Shown here piece by piece: positions 7,679 through 17,625 of a stretch of 64,000 nucleotides of DNA. The notes beneath the pieces are model-generated. The model saw only the letters and a program-made list of their open reading frames with translations. It was not told where the DNA came from and made no database searches. The DNA lies in the NCBI GenBank assembly GCA_017940185.1, contig JAGAZE010000022.1, positions 53,487-117,486 on the forward strand, in the 5' to 3' direction. Every line of letters begins with the position of its first letter. Position 1 is the stretch's first letter. A program made the position numbers and the translations under genes. This stretch comes from Bacteroidaceae bacterium (GTDB lineage: Bacteria; Bacteroidota; Bacteroidia; Bacteroidales; Bacteroidaceae).

Positions 7679-10600
7679 TTATTTGACAATTACTTTTTTT
7701 CCTTTATGGAGATAGATGCCCGGCTGTGTAGGCTTTTGCAGCAGCCTCTGTCCGGCGAGGGAGTACCATGCGTTTTGTTCGTGTGCTGTATTGCTGTTGT
7801 TGCCGAGCGTGTCAATACCCAACGTCGCGTCGCTCACAAAGCTGATGGCGTAGCCGTTGCTCGTGGTGGGTTGGGGTGTTGTTGTGTTGGTGAGATAGGC
7901 TCTGTGTGCAGGCAGTGTGGTTATTGTCTGCCGCCAGAATCCAGGTGTGTGTCCATCGCTACCCATGCTGAAAAGATAGGCAGTGCCATCGCAGACTTTG
8001 TCAACACTGCTGCCGAGCAATAGGTTGTCCATCAGTCGAGTGTTGAGCACGCCCGTGGTGCCTTGCGTATTAATGGGATTGAACACTACCAGTCCGGCAT
8101 TTCTACCACGTATTACCGCTGCTGTCTCGGCAGGCAGTACGCGCTCCTTTATCACCATGGTGCCCTTGCCCTCATTGGCATTGAGTTGTTTCATAAAGTA
8201 GGCTTCCACATCATCGGGTAGTGCCGTAGGATAGTCGAGATAGAGGGTGTTCATATAGTATCCGTCAGCTTGATAGTCGTTGCGCAGATTGAGGGCATAT
8301 GTTGACACATCGAGTGTGACGTCCATCCGCTTGTTCTCAAAACTGGAAAGCTGTGCCTGCGGATTATATTGATAGTTGAACACGGTGTTGAGCAGGTCGA
8401 TATCATCCTCGTATGGAATATCAAGCACTATTGCCTTCTCGCCATTCTCTTCCACGACGTTGTAATTGCCGATGGCCACGGAATCGCGGTAGAACTCTGA
8501 AAACTGGTTGATATCAAAATCATTGGGCACATGTATTCCCACTTTGCTTCTACCATCTACGACGATGATTTCGCCCAGTAGTTTCTGACCTGTCATATTT
8601 AATTGGCTGATATTTGGTGCGACACGTAGGTCGAGCGTCATGAGCTGATTTTGTGCACATTGCAGATAGCGCATGTTGGGAACAGGCGAGAGGTCAAGGG
8701 TGCGCAACTGGTTGATGTTGCAGTAGAGTTGCACCAGTTGTGGCACTTTCGACAGGTCGATATTCTTCAGCAAGTTGTCGTTGCAGAAGAGCACTCTCAG
8801 TTGCGGACAGTTGGTTAAGTCGAGGGAGCGCAACTGGTTTCGTTCGCAATGCATGGTAGTAAAGTTTGGTCCACGACTGGGCACTACCTTCCATATCTGA
8901 TTGTTTGAGCAGTTAAGCTCAGTGAGATACCAATTGTCGGACACATCCAGTGTGGTGAGTTGGTTTCCGCTGCATTCCAGATACTTCAGCAGTACACAAG
9001 GAGACACGTCAAGTTCTTTAAGCTTGCAAGAACCTACTTCAAGGGAGGTGATATACTCATTCTTACTCAGGTCGATAGTTCCGAACGGGTTACCTGCCAG
9101 ATTTGCTGTTTCAAGCCAAGGGTTGACACTAGGGTTGTAGTCGGTAACCTCATTGCTGTTCATCACCAGACTGCGCAGGTTGAGACAGTTGCTCACGTCA
9201 AGTTTCCTCACACCACTGGAGTTGCAAGACAGCTCGCGCAGACAGAAGTTGTGGCTGAGGTCCAGGTTGCGTATGCCCGTGTTGGCATAGCCGAGCGACT
9301 GTCCGGGAAGCTCCATTGTCTTCTGTCCCGAAAGGTACACATTTTCTATTGCCAAGTTGTTGGTCAGATCCATTGTTTGCAGGTGGTTCCACCGTGCGTT
9401 AAGAGTGGTGAGCAGTCGGAAGTTGCTTAAACGTAATATTGACGTAATTTCACAGTTGCTCACATCAAGTGTGCGCAGGTTGCGGAATTGCTCGGCGCCG
9501 CGCATAGAGGTGATGCCAGATATACCGCTGAGATTGAGTGAGGTGGTGGCCATCATCTCTGGGAAGGTGATGATGCCGTCGGTGGCGATGGGCAGCGCTG
9601 CAATGTAATTGTAGACGCGCTGGTCGTTGAAGTCGCTAGTATTGAGTTGGAAGGAAGGGCCGTCGCCTTCAATCAGATAGCGTGCGTAGTGTGCATATTC
9701 GCCACTGTTGTAGTTTTGCCATGCCGTGTACCATGCGTCGATGGTGCCTTCGGGAACATAAAGCGATACATACTCGCCGATGTTGAGCGATGTGGGAGTG
9801 AGCACTGGGACACCACTGCCTGGGGAGACGACATGACTGACGATGTACTTCAACCCTGTACACTCAGCAAACACTTCTGAGTTAGGTTCCACTGTGCATT
9901 GGGCAGGCAGTTCAACAAACTCGAGCGACTTGCACCCTTTGAATGCCTGTGCGCCAATAGTGGTGAGCGATGCGGACAAACCGATGTAACGCAAGTTGGC
10001 GCAGTTGCGGAAAGCACCTGCCTGAATGGAAGTCATTTCAGCATTGCAGTCGAAGATGACGAGATGGTTGCATCCCTCAAAGGCCTCTTCACCGATATAC
10101 TGTATGGAAGAAGGCAAGATGACCTTCACCAGCTGAGCACAATCTTTGAAAGCCTGATTGCCGATGCCCGTCACGAAATAGCCCTTAACGAAGGATGGTA
10201 TTTCCACTTCTATGGCTTTGGTAGGGTCAATGGCCTGAGGTGCTACCACGCAGGTGTGCGCCTCGTTGCTGACTACTTGAAATTTAAGGTTGTATCGATT
10301 GTCGACATTGATGCTAAAAGTTTCCCCTTCGGGCACGGTAGCCTCTTCCTCGATGAAGGAGAAATGGTTCCACCCTGCTGTGGCTTTGTAGAGCGCTACC
10401 CTACCCTTTGGCACATAGAGCACGGCATCGTCTGGCGTATACCAAAAGGCATCGCCGTCGATGCGGGGAGGAATGTTGATGAGCGAACGTACCACTTTAA
10501 GATTTTTTCCACCGAAGGCAAACTTGCCTATGGTCTTCACCTTTGCGGGGATGGTAATGGAGGTGAGCGCATCACAATTGTCGAAGGCATTGTTCCCAAT

Positions 10601-10975
10601 AGAGATGAGCGCTGTGGGCAAGTTGACCTTTGCCATGCTGGAACAGTTATCGAAGGCATAAGTGCCAATGCTGGTGATGGTGTTGGGGAGCACCACTTCC
10701 GTAAGTTGGCTGCACTGATAGAATGCATAGCCCTGTATCTGTGTGACCGTATAACCATTGGCCACTTCGGGAATAGTTATTTTGCCCGTTGTGGCAGGAT
10801 CGATGCTTACATCGTCGCCTCCACCGATACGGCATGTCTTCTCACTCTCATCAGTAACGGTGAACTGCACCACCACCCCTTCAGCAGTGGTGATAGAAAA
10901 CTTGTCACCGTTAGCACCCCATGCACAGAGAGAAATCAGTGAACAGAGCACGGTAAATAATAGTGATGTTTTCAT
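7679..10975 (-). CDS. BspA-like leucine-rich repeat surface protein
   Basis: A 1098-residue secreted protein. The start at 10975 opens a signal peptide (MKTSLLFTVLCSLISLCAWG), preferred over an ATG 22 codons upstream. Residues about 60-430 carry BspA/TpLRR units such as IGTYAFDNCSSMAKVNLP and IGEEAFEGCNHLV. Residues about 480-840 carry a second LRR class of the form LDVSxNxxLxxLxCSxNxL. A non-repeat region follows. The last about 30 residues (WYSLAGQRLLQKPTQPGIYL... KVIVK) match the tail of other secreted proteins in this window and probably act as a secretion/sorting signal. BspA-like proteins bind host matrix or other bacteria; that role is inferred here. Confidence 0.88.
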   Translation of the reverse strand: MKTSLLFTVLCSLISLCAWGANGDKFSITTAEGVVVQFTVTDESEKTCRIGGGDDVSIDPATTGKITIPEVANGYTVTQIQGYAFYQCSQLTEVVLPNTITSIGTYAFDNCSSMAKVNLPTALISIGNNAFDNCDALTSITIPAKVKTIGKFAFGGKNLKVVRSLINIPPRIDGDAFWYTPDDAVLYVPKGRVALYKATAGWNHFSFIEEEATVPEGETFSINVDNRYNLKFQVVSNEAHTCVVAPQAIDPTKAIEVEIPSFVKGYFVTGIGNQAFKDCAQLVKVILPSSIQYIGEEAFEGCNHLVIFDCNAEMTSIQAGAFRNCANLRYIGLSASLTTIGAQAFKGCKSLEFVELPAQCTVEPNSEVFAECTGLKYIVSHVVSPGSGVPVLTPTSLNIGEYVSLYVPEGTIDAWYTAWQNYNSGEYAHYARYLIEGDGPSFQLNTSDFNDQRVYNYIAALPIATDGIITFPEMMATTSLNLSGISGITSMRGAEQFRNLRTLDVSNCEITSILRLSNFRLLTTLNARWNHLQTMDLTNNLAIENVYLSGQKTMELPGQSLGYANTGIRNLDLSHNFCLRELSCNSSGVRKLDVSNCLNLRSLVMNSNEVTDYNPSVNPWLETANLAGNPFGTIDLSKNEYITSLEVGSCKLKELDVSPCVLLKYLECSGNQLTTLDVSDNWYLTELNCSNNQIWKVVPSRGPNFTTMHCERNQLRSLDLTNCPQLRVLFCNDNLLKNIDLSKVPQLVQLYCNINQLRTLDLSPVPNMRYLQCAQNQLMTLDLRVAPNISQLNMTGQKLLGEIIVVDGRSKVGIHVPNDFDINQFSEFYRDSVAIGNYNVVEENGEKAIVLDIPYEDDIDLLNTVFNYQYNPQAQLSSFENKRMDVTLDVSTYALNLRNDYQADGYYMNTLYLDYPTALPDDVEAYFMKQLNANEGKGTMVIKERVLPAETAAVIRGRNAGLVVFNPINTQGTTGVLNTRLMDNLLLGSSVDKVCDGTAYLFSMGSDGHTPGFWRQTITTLPAHRAYLTNTTTPQPTTSNGYAISFVSDATLGIDTLGNNSNTAHEQNAWYSLAGQRLLQKPTQPGIYLHKGKKVIVK

Positions 10976-11038
10976 GTTGAAAAAATGTTTGTGTGTTTTT
11001 CTTATCGTATTTGCATCTTGATAATCTGTATTCACAAG

Positions 11039-11046
11039 CAAAAGTA
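11039..11046 (-). promoter_or_regulatory. -7 element for the LRR protein gene
   Basis: TACTTTTG on the minus strand, about 65 bases before the ATG at 10975, overlaps the short gap after ansA. No convincing TTTG is present at -33. Confidence 0.5.
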
Positions 11047-11084
11047 GTGAGATTGGCGATATGTAGAAAAAAAAATGAAATAAA

Positions 11085-12116
11085 TTATATCGTTATCTCT
11101 CCGCACAGGGACTGGTTGAGCCCTTCAATGACTTTCTCTGTTGAATGGTACATTCCCTGCAGGAACATAAGTTTAGCCACTGTGGCTTCCACTGTGGCAT
11201 CGTAGCCACTTACTATGCCTGTCTGCTGTAGCTGATAGCCTGTCTCATATCTGCTCATCTCCACATTGCCCGACATGCATTGACTGATGTTGACCACTAC
11301 GATATCTTTTTCGCGTGCATTCTTCAACAGATTGACCAGCCAGGGTTGCTGTGGAGCATTGCCGCTGCCGAAAGAACGCATCACCACGCTACGTAGCCCT
11401 GGCATGCTGAGCATGTGGGCCACCATGTCTTGCTCTATGCCTGGGAAGAGCGACAGCACGAGCAGGTGGGTATCCATATCGGTATGTGGACGGAATGTGG
11501 CATTAGTCTTGGGCATGAGGATGTTCTTCTTGCGATAAACGATGTTGATGCCCGCATCGGCCAGCGAAGGATAGTTGGGCGTGTCGAAGGCGTTGAAGCC
11601 GTCGGCATTAATCTTGGTTGAGCGATTGCCACGCATGAGCTTGCCATTGAAATAGATACACACCTCAGGCACCATTGGTCGGCCATCGACATCCTCGGCA
11701 GCAGCTATCTCCAGACTCGTCACAAGATTTTCTTTGCCATCTGTGCGCAACTGCCCTATGGGCAACTGGCTGCCCGTCAGCACCACAGGCTTGCCTATGT
11801 CTTCTAGCATGAAGGAGAGGGCAGAGGCGGTGTAACTCATGGTATCAGTGCCGTGAAGGATGACAAAACCGTGATAGTCGGCATAGCGGGTCGCAATGAT
11901 GTCGACTATCTGTGCCCATTTGACTGGGGTCATGTCTGACGAGTCAATGGGTGGGTCAAACTGATAGGTGTCTATCTGTGTCTGCAGATAGTCTAGTTCG
12001 GGCACTTGGTTAACAAAATGGCTGAAGTCGAGCGGTTCCAGGGCACCCGTTGCTGCATTAGTGCCCATGCCGATAGTGCCACCAGTATAGATGAGGAGTA
12101 TCTTCTTATTGTTCAT
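11085..12116 (-). CDS. ansA: Type I L-asparaginase
   Basis: Hydrolyses L-asparagine to aspartate and ammonia, in the cytoplasm (no signal peptide). It has 343 residues. The first active-site block is LLIYTGGTIGMG with the nucleophile region Thr11-Thr14. The second is VILHGTDTMSYTASAL with Thr90-Asp91. VVLTGSQLPIGQLRTDGKENL is conserved in the AnsA class. It lies 10 bases after the YgiQ gene on the same strand, so it probably ends the long minus-strand run that starts upstream at the galactose genes or within it. Confidence 0.93.
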   Translation of the reverse strand: MNNKKILLIYTGGTIGMGTNAATGALEPLDFSHFVNQVPELDYLQTQIDTYQFDPPIDSSDMTPVKWAQIVDIIATRYADYHGFVILHGTDTMSYTASALSFMLEDIGKPVVLTGSQLPIGQLRTDGKENLVTSLEIAAAEDVDGRPMVPEVCIYFNGKLMRGNRSTKINADGFNAFDTPNYPSLADAGINIVYRKKNILMPKTNATFRPHTDMDTHLLVLSLFPGIEQDMVAHMLSMPGLRSVVMRSFGSGNAPQQPWLVNLLKNAREKDIVVVNISQCMSGNVEMSRYETGYQLQQTGIVSGYDATVEATVAKLMFLQGMYHSTEKVIEGLNQSLCGEITI

Positions 12117-12126
12117 GGTGTAGATG

Positions 12127-14055
12127 TTATTTTCTTTTGTTGTTTCCTTTGTTGAAAAGGCGCGGTATAAGGTCGGTTCTTCCTATGCGTCGCAGTGTGT
12201 TTTCTATTTGTCGTCGCTGTGAAGGTTGATACCAGAAGAAGAACGCCCGCTGTTCGAGTTTCTGTCGTGCCTCTTTGGCGCTGAACACAGGTTGCAGTGT
12301 ATAAGGATTGAGACCCGTATACCATATCTCTGTGCTGATGGTCATGGGGGTGGGGGTAAAGTCTTGCACTTGTTCCAGTTGGAAGTGTAATTGCTTGGTT
12401 TCCACAGCCAGTTCAGCCATGTCGGCGAGTCGGCAACCTGGATGACTGCTGATAAAGTAGGGGATGAGCTGCTGTCGCAGGTGATGCTCACGGTTTATGC
12501 GCTCAAAGTGACGGTTAAATTCACGGAAGAGCGTAAAGGACGGTTTGCGCATGAGTTGCAACACATGGTCTGACGTATGTTCGGGAGCCACTTTCAGTCG
12601 TCCGCTTACATGACGTGTGATGAGTTCTTCCATGTAGCGTTGGGCAGCTTGGTCTGTCTGTTTGTTGCCGCTGTGGTGCAATAGCAGGTCGTATCGCACG
12701 CCGCTTCCTATGTAGCTGTGCTTCACCTGTGGAATACTGTCGACAGCGTGGAGTACTTCAAGTAGGGGCGTGTGGTCGGTGTTGAGGTTTTTGCACACAG
12801 TGGGATGTATGCACGACGGACGTCGGCAGCGCTCACACAGCTCTGTGCGGTGTCCACTCATGCAATACATGTTGGCAGAGGGTCCGCCCAAGTCCGACAG
12901 CGTACCTTTGAAGGTAGGCATGCTTACCACCTTGCGCACCTCGCGCAGTATGTTATCCTTGCTTCGGCTCACCACGAATTTGCCCTGATGCGCACTGATG
13001 GTGCAGAAGGCACACCCACCAAAGCAACCGCGATGGATGTTGATGCTGTTGCATATCATGTCAAAGGCGGGTATTCGCTTGCCTTTATACTTGGGGTGTG
13101 GCAGTCGGGTGTAGGGCAGATCGTAGATGGCATCGAGCTGTTCGGTCGTCATGGGAAGATATGGTGGGTTAACCACCACTACCCTACCCTGTGCGGGTTG
13201 CAATATGCGTTGGGCATGTATGCGATTGGATTCTTCCTCTATCCATCGGTAGTTTTCTGCCTGTGCTCGCTTGTCGGCAATGCATTCTTCATGCGAGTGC
13301 AGACATATGTCGTCGCTGCGTCGTCCGCCAGGTATGCTGTCTTTCCTTGCCAAATACACTATCTGCGGCACATCACTTAGATGCTGGACAATGCTAGTTG
13401 CGTCAATTTTGACGTTCTGCCCATCTTCCTTCAGTGTGGCGATTCGCCGTGCCACCTCCACGATAGGTCGCTCGCCCATGCCATAGACAATAATGTCGGC
13501 CCTACTGTCAAAGAGTATCGACGGTCTCAGACGCTCCTGCCAATAGTCGTAGTGTGTGAGCCGCCGCATGGAAGCCTCAATGCCTCCGAGCACGATGGGC
13601 ACGTGAGGGAACAGTTGGCGTAGTATTTTGGAATATACGATGGTGGGATATTCAGGTCGTGCGTCGTGCCTGCCGTCTGGCGAATAGGCGTCTTCCGATC
13701 GCAGGCGGCGGTTGGCAGTGTATTTGTTTACCATGGAGTCCATACATCCCGGTGCAATGCCAAAGAAGAGTCGCGGTTCGCCCAATTTGCGAAAATCGCG
13801 CCAGTCACCATGCCAGTCGGGTTGTGGAACTATTGCCACGCGCCATCCTGCTGCTTCCAGCACGCGCCCTATCACTGCTGCACCAAAGGAGGGATGATCC
13901 ACATATGCATCTGCAGAGAAGAGTATCACATCGCACGCATCCCACCCACGCTGGTCCATCTCCTTACGTGTGGTGGGAAGCCAGTCGGTGCGTTGTGGCT
14001 GCTGACCTATTGCCGCACCACCGACCTTAGGGTTTGCTGATGCATCGGATGTCAT
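12127..14055 (-). CDS. YgiQ family radical SAM protein
   Basis: A 642-residue radical SAM enzyme with the cluster motif in HRGCFGGCAFC (about residues 340-350). An N-terminal B12-binding-like domain of the UPF0313/YgiQ type is seen (DVILFSADAYVDHPSFG, FFGIAPGCMDSMVNKYTA). The C-terminal part has TGLNPYTLQPVF. The reaction of YgiQ proteins is not established. The start at 14055 overlaps the stop of the upstream gene as ATGA, which supports translational coupling and this start. Ten bases separate it from ansA. Confidence 0.92.
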   Translation of the reverse strand: MTSDASANPKVGGAAIGQQPQRTDWLPTTRKEMDQRGWDACDVILFSADAYVDHPSFGAAVIGRVLEAAGWRVAIVPQPDWHGDWRDFRKLGEPRLFFGIAPGCMDSMVNKYTANRRLRSEDAYSPDGRHDARPEYPTIVYSKILRQLFPHVPIVLGGIEASMRRLTHYDYWQERLRPSILFDSRADIIVYGMGERPIVEVARRIATLKEDGQNVKIDATSIVQHLSDVPQIVYLARKDSIPGGRRSDDICLHSHEECIADKRAQAENYRWIEEESNRIHAQRILQPAQGRVVVVNPPYLPMTTEQLDAIYDLPYTRLPHPKYKGKRIPAFDMICNSINIHRGCFGGCAFCTISAHQGKFVVSRSKDNILREVRKVVSMPTFKGTLSDLGGPSANMYCMSGHRTELCERCRRPSCIHPTVCKNLNTDHTPLLEVLHAVDSIPQVKHSYIGSGVRYDLLLHHSGNKQTDQAAQRYMEELITRHVSGRLKVAPEHTSDHVLQLMRKPSFTLFREFNRHFERINREHHLRQQLIPYFISSHPGCRLADMAELAVETKQLHFQLEQVQDFTPTPMTISTEIWYTGLNPYTLQPVFSAKEARQKLEQRAFFFWYQPSQRRQIENTLRRIGRTDLIPRLFNKGNNKRK

Positions 14056-14381
14056 TTATCGGGTTCCGTAGATGGTTGTTCGTCATCGGTCGTCAACCAT
14101 TGGTTGTAGGCTTCTATCAAGTGTTGCAATGCCACGCTCTTCATGTTGGCATGATAGAGCACGTCAAGGCACAGGTTGAGCAGACTATTATCTTTGCACA
14201 CGCCGGCCTCAAGCAGTGAACGTGCTTTCAGGCGCAGTCGGTCAACGGCAGTTTCGTCAATGATGCCGTTGCTATCGGCAAGTCGGTCGAGCAGTTGATA
14301 GCGCTGCAACGTGGCGAGATGATCTTCAGTCACCTCAATGTATCGGGTGCCAGAGTTGTTGGCTTGCAAGGTATAGATCAT
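14052..14381 (-). CDS. Small hypothetical protein coupled to the YgiQ gene
   Basis: A 109-residue, mostly helical and acidic protein (MIYTLQANNSGTRYIEVTED...). No signal peptide, membrane helix or catalytic motif is visible, and I recognise no family. Its stop overlaps the YgiQ start by four bases (ATGA), and it follows the amidase-fold gene by 47 bases. Function is unknown; coupling only says that it is made together with YgiQ. Confidence 0.65.
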   Translation of the reverse strand: MIYTLQANNSGTRYIEVTEDHLATLQRYQLLDRLADSNGIIDETAVDRLRLKARSLLEAGVCKDNSLLNLCLDVLYHANMKSVALQHLIEAYNQWLTTDDEQPSTEPDK

Positions 14382-14428
14382 GAGGAATATTGCTTATTAT
14401 GTTATTCTACGATGTATTCTCTGCTATT

Positions 14429-17023
14429 TTACTTTTGAAAGAGGAATGCCAGCACGGCTTTCATTATTCTCTGTCTGTCGGCCGGGCTCACGATGCATTC
14501 CAGAGGCACGGCCATGGTGAAACTGTGATAGTCTTTTCCTGCATAGGCTGTCGCAGCGCTGTAACCATTACTATATATAAGGGGTGTAAAACTTCCTCCA
14601 ATGGCTTCAATGACATCGGCCGACTGCTGGGCATACTGCACCTCGTTGGGAGTGTTGTAGAAGTTGGACGTTCCTCCGAGCCCTTGCAGGGTCTTACAGT
14701 TGAGTGTCGGCAGGGTGCCTTTGTATTCCGCCTTCAGCACCTCTCTGACAAATTGTGCTTCGCTGGGAGCAGTCATGTCCGAACCAATATATGCTCCGCT
14801 CACCATCAGATGTCCACCCTTGTGGGTAAATTGGCGGATGGTTTTTTGCAGTCGCTGCGGAAACGACTTATATTTTACCAGTGAGCGATTGTCATCGCGT
14901 TCCAGTCCGAGTATGAGGTCAAGGGCATCGATGTCTTTGAGTTTAATGGTCTCGTCGACTAGAGCGTCGGCACTACAGCTGCTTACATTATAGTCGGTGA
15001 GTCCTTGCATGGCTTTGGCATGTATGGTAGGATAGTTGAAGAGGTTGCCTGCAAGGAAATGTCCAGCGTAGGCATCGTTACCATATCCCAGTCCGCCAGG
15101 TCCTTCCTTTCCGATAAACGACTTTTCAAACTCTGTCTGCGGTCCGTTCCATCCAGCGGTATATCCAGACCACACGCCTATGTCGGCATCAAGGTCGAAG
15201 CCCTGAAGGGTCTCAGTGTTGATGACTGCTGGCGATGACAGGCGGTGAAAACCATTCACGATGAGCACTGTGTGCCGCGCATTGGGATGATAAACTGCAG
15301 TGAGTTCCTCCGTTGGAAAGCTTTCACCTCCATCGTTGACGGCAGCCACACGGAAGCGGTAGAGCACTCCTGGTTTGAGGTTGACGGTCACTGCGGTGTG
15401 CTTGGTCATCTGTCCGTTATCCCATCCACCATTAGCTTGGGCTATATACACTCGGTAGGCTTCTGGTTCTGCACTGCTCTCATGTCTGTCGCTCACCTTG
15501 CGCCATCGCAGTTCTGCCTTGCCTCGACTGTTGATGCTCACGGAGAAGTGGTCGGGGGTGAGGGGAGCCACCACATAGGGGGTACCATGCTGATCGGACA
15601 CGTAGCGCAAGATGGTCTTGTAGATAGAGCGAGCCAGGGTGAACTTGAAGTTGGGATCTTGCCCCATCATCATATCAGGAAAACTCTGGTGTGACAGTGT
15701 TTCGAGTATTGCCGACGGCACCATGGGCACCCTGCTCTCGCTGTAGTTGCGGTCGTAGACCACGCGTTTAGCCCAATGTCCGTACTGAGCTACGATGTCA
15801 TTGTGTGTGTTGTCGAGCAACATGTCGGCGAAAGTGCGCGACATTTGCCGTGACACGCCCGCATTGAGCATGCCGTTGTTGAAGTTGGTGGTGCAGATGC
15901 TGAGTGTACCAACAAGCGCGGTATAGTTTTTGTCGTAGCCAGCGTCGCTATGCACTGCCAGCGACAGCTCAATCGGCACACCTTTTCCTTCGGCATTAGG
16001 CACATATACCGACCCGCCCGCCATCCAGTTAGTCATGGCCGAACGCGTGTTGATGTCGTCGCGGTAGTCGTCGCTGCCGTTTTTAAAGCTGTAGACGCTG
16101 TAGGGTGCTCCTGCCCACTGTGCAGAATAGCGAGCTCCCTCTAGACAGCGTGGCATTCCGCTGAGACGCTGACCTCGCTCCACATTGCCCATACCGCCTC
16201 CAAACCGCACGGCATCGCTCGTCACAACACCATCACCATGTTTGCTCCGATTGGTAAGTATCACGCAGTTGTCGTCATTGCATCCAGCATCGAAGTCGAA
16301 ACTGCCCAGATATACCCATGTGCTGCCACCCATGCGTTGGTTGACATGGAACACTGTTTGCTGACCCTTGTGACGTACTACATATTCGGCATCGTCAATG
16401 CTGTTGCCTATGGTCTGATAACTGACGTACACGGCATAGCGTCCGTCATCGGGCAGGTCGGGCATGAAGCGTATGCTGCTTGTGGCATCACCGCGGGTTG
16501 CAGCGCATTGTCGCGCTGTGCCTGCGGTGAACGGATTTTCGCCATCGTTGTAGTTGCCGCTGTGCGATGCAAATCCTGCCATGGGTGCATTAGTCCACTC
16601 ACTTTTGCGGCCTGCCGTTTCCCGATAGTTGTGTGTACCATGGTCGTTGTCGTTGTCAACTATCACTTCAGCCTTTTGCCAGTCGCGCTCGCGCGAGGTA
16701 TACACCACAGCTCCTGCTTTCTCGAGCATGGGTATAAGCAACGGCACCACGATGGTCTGTGTATAGAGGTCTTCTGTGGTACCGAAGAGGTTGGGACGTT
16801 GCCATCGCCAGTAGCCCTTAGCCTGGTCGTAGAATTTTCCATGACTGGCTGTTACGGAGAGATGCCGGTTTTGCAGCCCACGTGTCACGCGGTATGGCTG
16901 CGACACATTTTGCACCCATGGTGCCCCTGTATAGTTGATATCACCCCATCCGTTGCGTTGAGCCAACAGGGTAAAAGTGGCCAGGGTGTGAAGCAGTAAC
17001 AGCGTCAGAATTTTTTTTTTCAT
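14429..17023 (-). CDS. Secreted N-acetylmuramoyl-L-alanine amidase-fold protein ('xanthan lyase'-annotated family) with golvesin-like and Fn3 domains
   Basis: 864 residues with a signal peptide (MKKKILTLLLLHTLATFTLLAQ). Amidase_3-like zinc-site blocks appear in order: TASHGKFYD near residue 60, TSRERD, SLAVHSDAGYD, and SAILETLSHQS near residue 440. A golvesin/carbohydrate-binding-like beta domain is inserted at about 160-275 (GDATSSIRFMPDLPDDGRYA ... SDAVRFGGG). A fibronectin type III domain follows at about 510-600. The C-terminal third is of the glutamine-amidotransferase-like type. It probably cleaves peptidoglycan in the periplasm or on the surface. Similar Bacteroidales genes are often annotated as xanthan lyase, which the amidase residues do not support. 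It sits in a tight minus-strand run. Confidence 0.78.
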   Translation of the reverse strand: MKKKILTLLLLHTLATFTLLAQRNGWGDINYTGAPWVQNVSQPYRVTRGLQNRHLSVTASHGKFYDQAKGYWRWQRPNLFGTTEDLYTQTIVVPLLIPMLEKAGAVVYTSRERDWQKAEVIVDNDNDHGTHNYRETAGRKSEWTNAPMAGFASHSGNYNDGENPFTAGTARQCAATRGDATSSIRFMPDLPDDGRYAVYVSYQTIGNSIDDAEYVVRHKGQQTVFHVNQRMGGSTWVYLGSFDFDAGCNDDNCVILTNRSKHGDGVVTSDAVRFGGGMGNVERGQRLSGMPRCLEGARYSAQWAGAPYSVYSFKNGSDDYRDDINTRSAMTNWMAGGSVYVPNAEGKGVPIELSLAVHSDAGYDKNYTALVGTLSICTTNFNNGMLNAGVSRQMSRTFADMLLDNTHNDIVAQYGHWAKRVVYDRNYSESRVPMVPSAILETLSHQSFPDMMMGQDPNFKFTLARSIYKTILRYVSDQHGTPYVVAPLTPDHFSVSINSRGKAELRWRKVSDRHESSAEPEAYRVYIAQANGGWDNGQMTKHTAVTVNLKPGVLYRFRVAAVNDGGESFPTEELTAVYHPNARHTVLIVNGFHRLSSPAVINTETLQGFDLDADIGVWSGYTAGWNGPQTEFEKSFIGKEGPGGLGYGNDAYAGHFLAGNLFNYPTIHAKAMQGLTDYNVSSCSADALVDETIKLKDIDALDLILGLERDDNRSLVKYKSFPQRLQKTIRQFTHKGGHLMVSGAYIGSDMTAPSEAQFVREVLKAEYKGTLPTLNCKTLQGLGGTSNFYNTPNEVQYAQQSADVIEAIGGSFTPLIYSNGYSAATAYAGKDYHSFTMAVPLECIVSPADRQRIMKAVLAFLFQK

Positions 17024-17044
17024 GTGTGGAGTTGTTGTGGGTTG

Positions 17045-17605
17045 TTAGGCATCGATGTTGTCGAGAGTAAAGCGCCCGGGGTTGCGTCCTTCCATACCTT
17101 GATAGTAGTGATTTACTACTTTCATATCTGCCTCCAGATTGCCTGTTGGATGCAGTGTCTGCGTGCAAAGTATGCACTTGTCGGCATAGTTGATAGCATA
17201 GAGCAGTATAGGCATTCCTGCCTGATGGGCGATGTGATAGAATCCGTGCCGCCAATGGCTGTTGCGTGCGCGTGTCCCTTCGGGTGTTACGCACAGGTGA
17301 AACCACTCTCTGCGCCGAGCTTCGTCAACAAGTTGTTGTGTCAGATTGGTGTGTGTGCTACGGTGCACAGGTATTCCTCCCATGCGTCGGAAAAGAAGTC
17401 CAAGTGGGAAGAAAAACCATTCTTTCTTCATCAGAAAGTTGACTTTCCAGCCTTCCGCCCATTTATAGAGGGTACCTATCAGGAAGTCGTAGTTGCTGGT
17501 GTGCGGTGCCAGGCAGATGATGTATTTATCGGGGTGTTGCTCTGTGATGCGCTTTTGCCACCCCATTTTGCGATAGAGCAGCCAGCGTACAAAACGTTGC
17601 CACAT
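17045..17605 (-). CDS. 1-acyl-sn-glycerol-3-phosphate acyltransferase-like protein
   Basis: A 186-residue PlsC-family protein. The catalytic HX4D motif is present as HTSNYD (about residues 35-40), followed by LFRRMGGIPVHR and the substrate-binding-like block CVTPEGTRAR. The family transfers acyl chains to lysophosphatidate or related acceptors at the inner membrane. It is shorter than classical PlsC (about 240), but similar short forms are common in Bacteroidales. It lies 21 bases upstream of the amidase-fold gene and 20 bases downstream of a small unknown gene. Confidence 0.82.
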   Translation of the reverse strand: MWQRFVRWLLYRKMGWQKRITEQHPDKYIICLAPHTSNYDFLIGTLYKWAEGWKVNFLMKKEWFFFPLGLLFRRMGGIPVHRSTHTNLTQQLVDEARRREWFHLCVTPEGTRARNSHWRHGFYHIAHQAGMPILLYAINYADKCILCTQTLHPTGNLEADMKVVNHYYQGMEGRNPGRFTLDNIDA

Positions 17606-17625
17606 AGGATGAGGATGTCAGTTTG

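Noticed and set aside
9899-10942. A 347-codon plus-strand frame opposite the LRR protein
   Set aside because: It mirrors LRR repeats of the true gene and has no independent domain.
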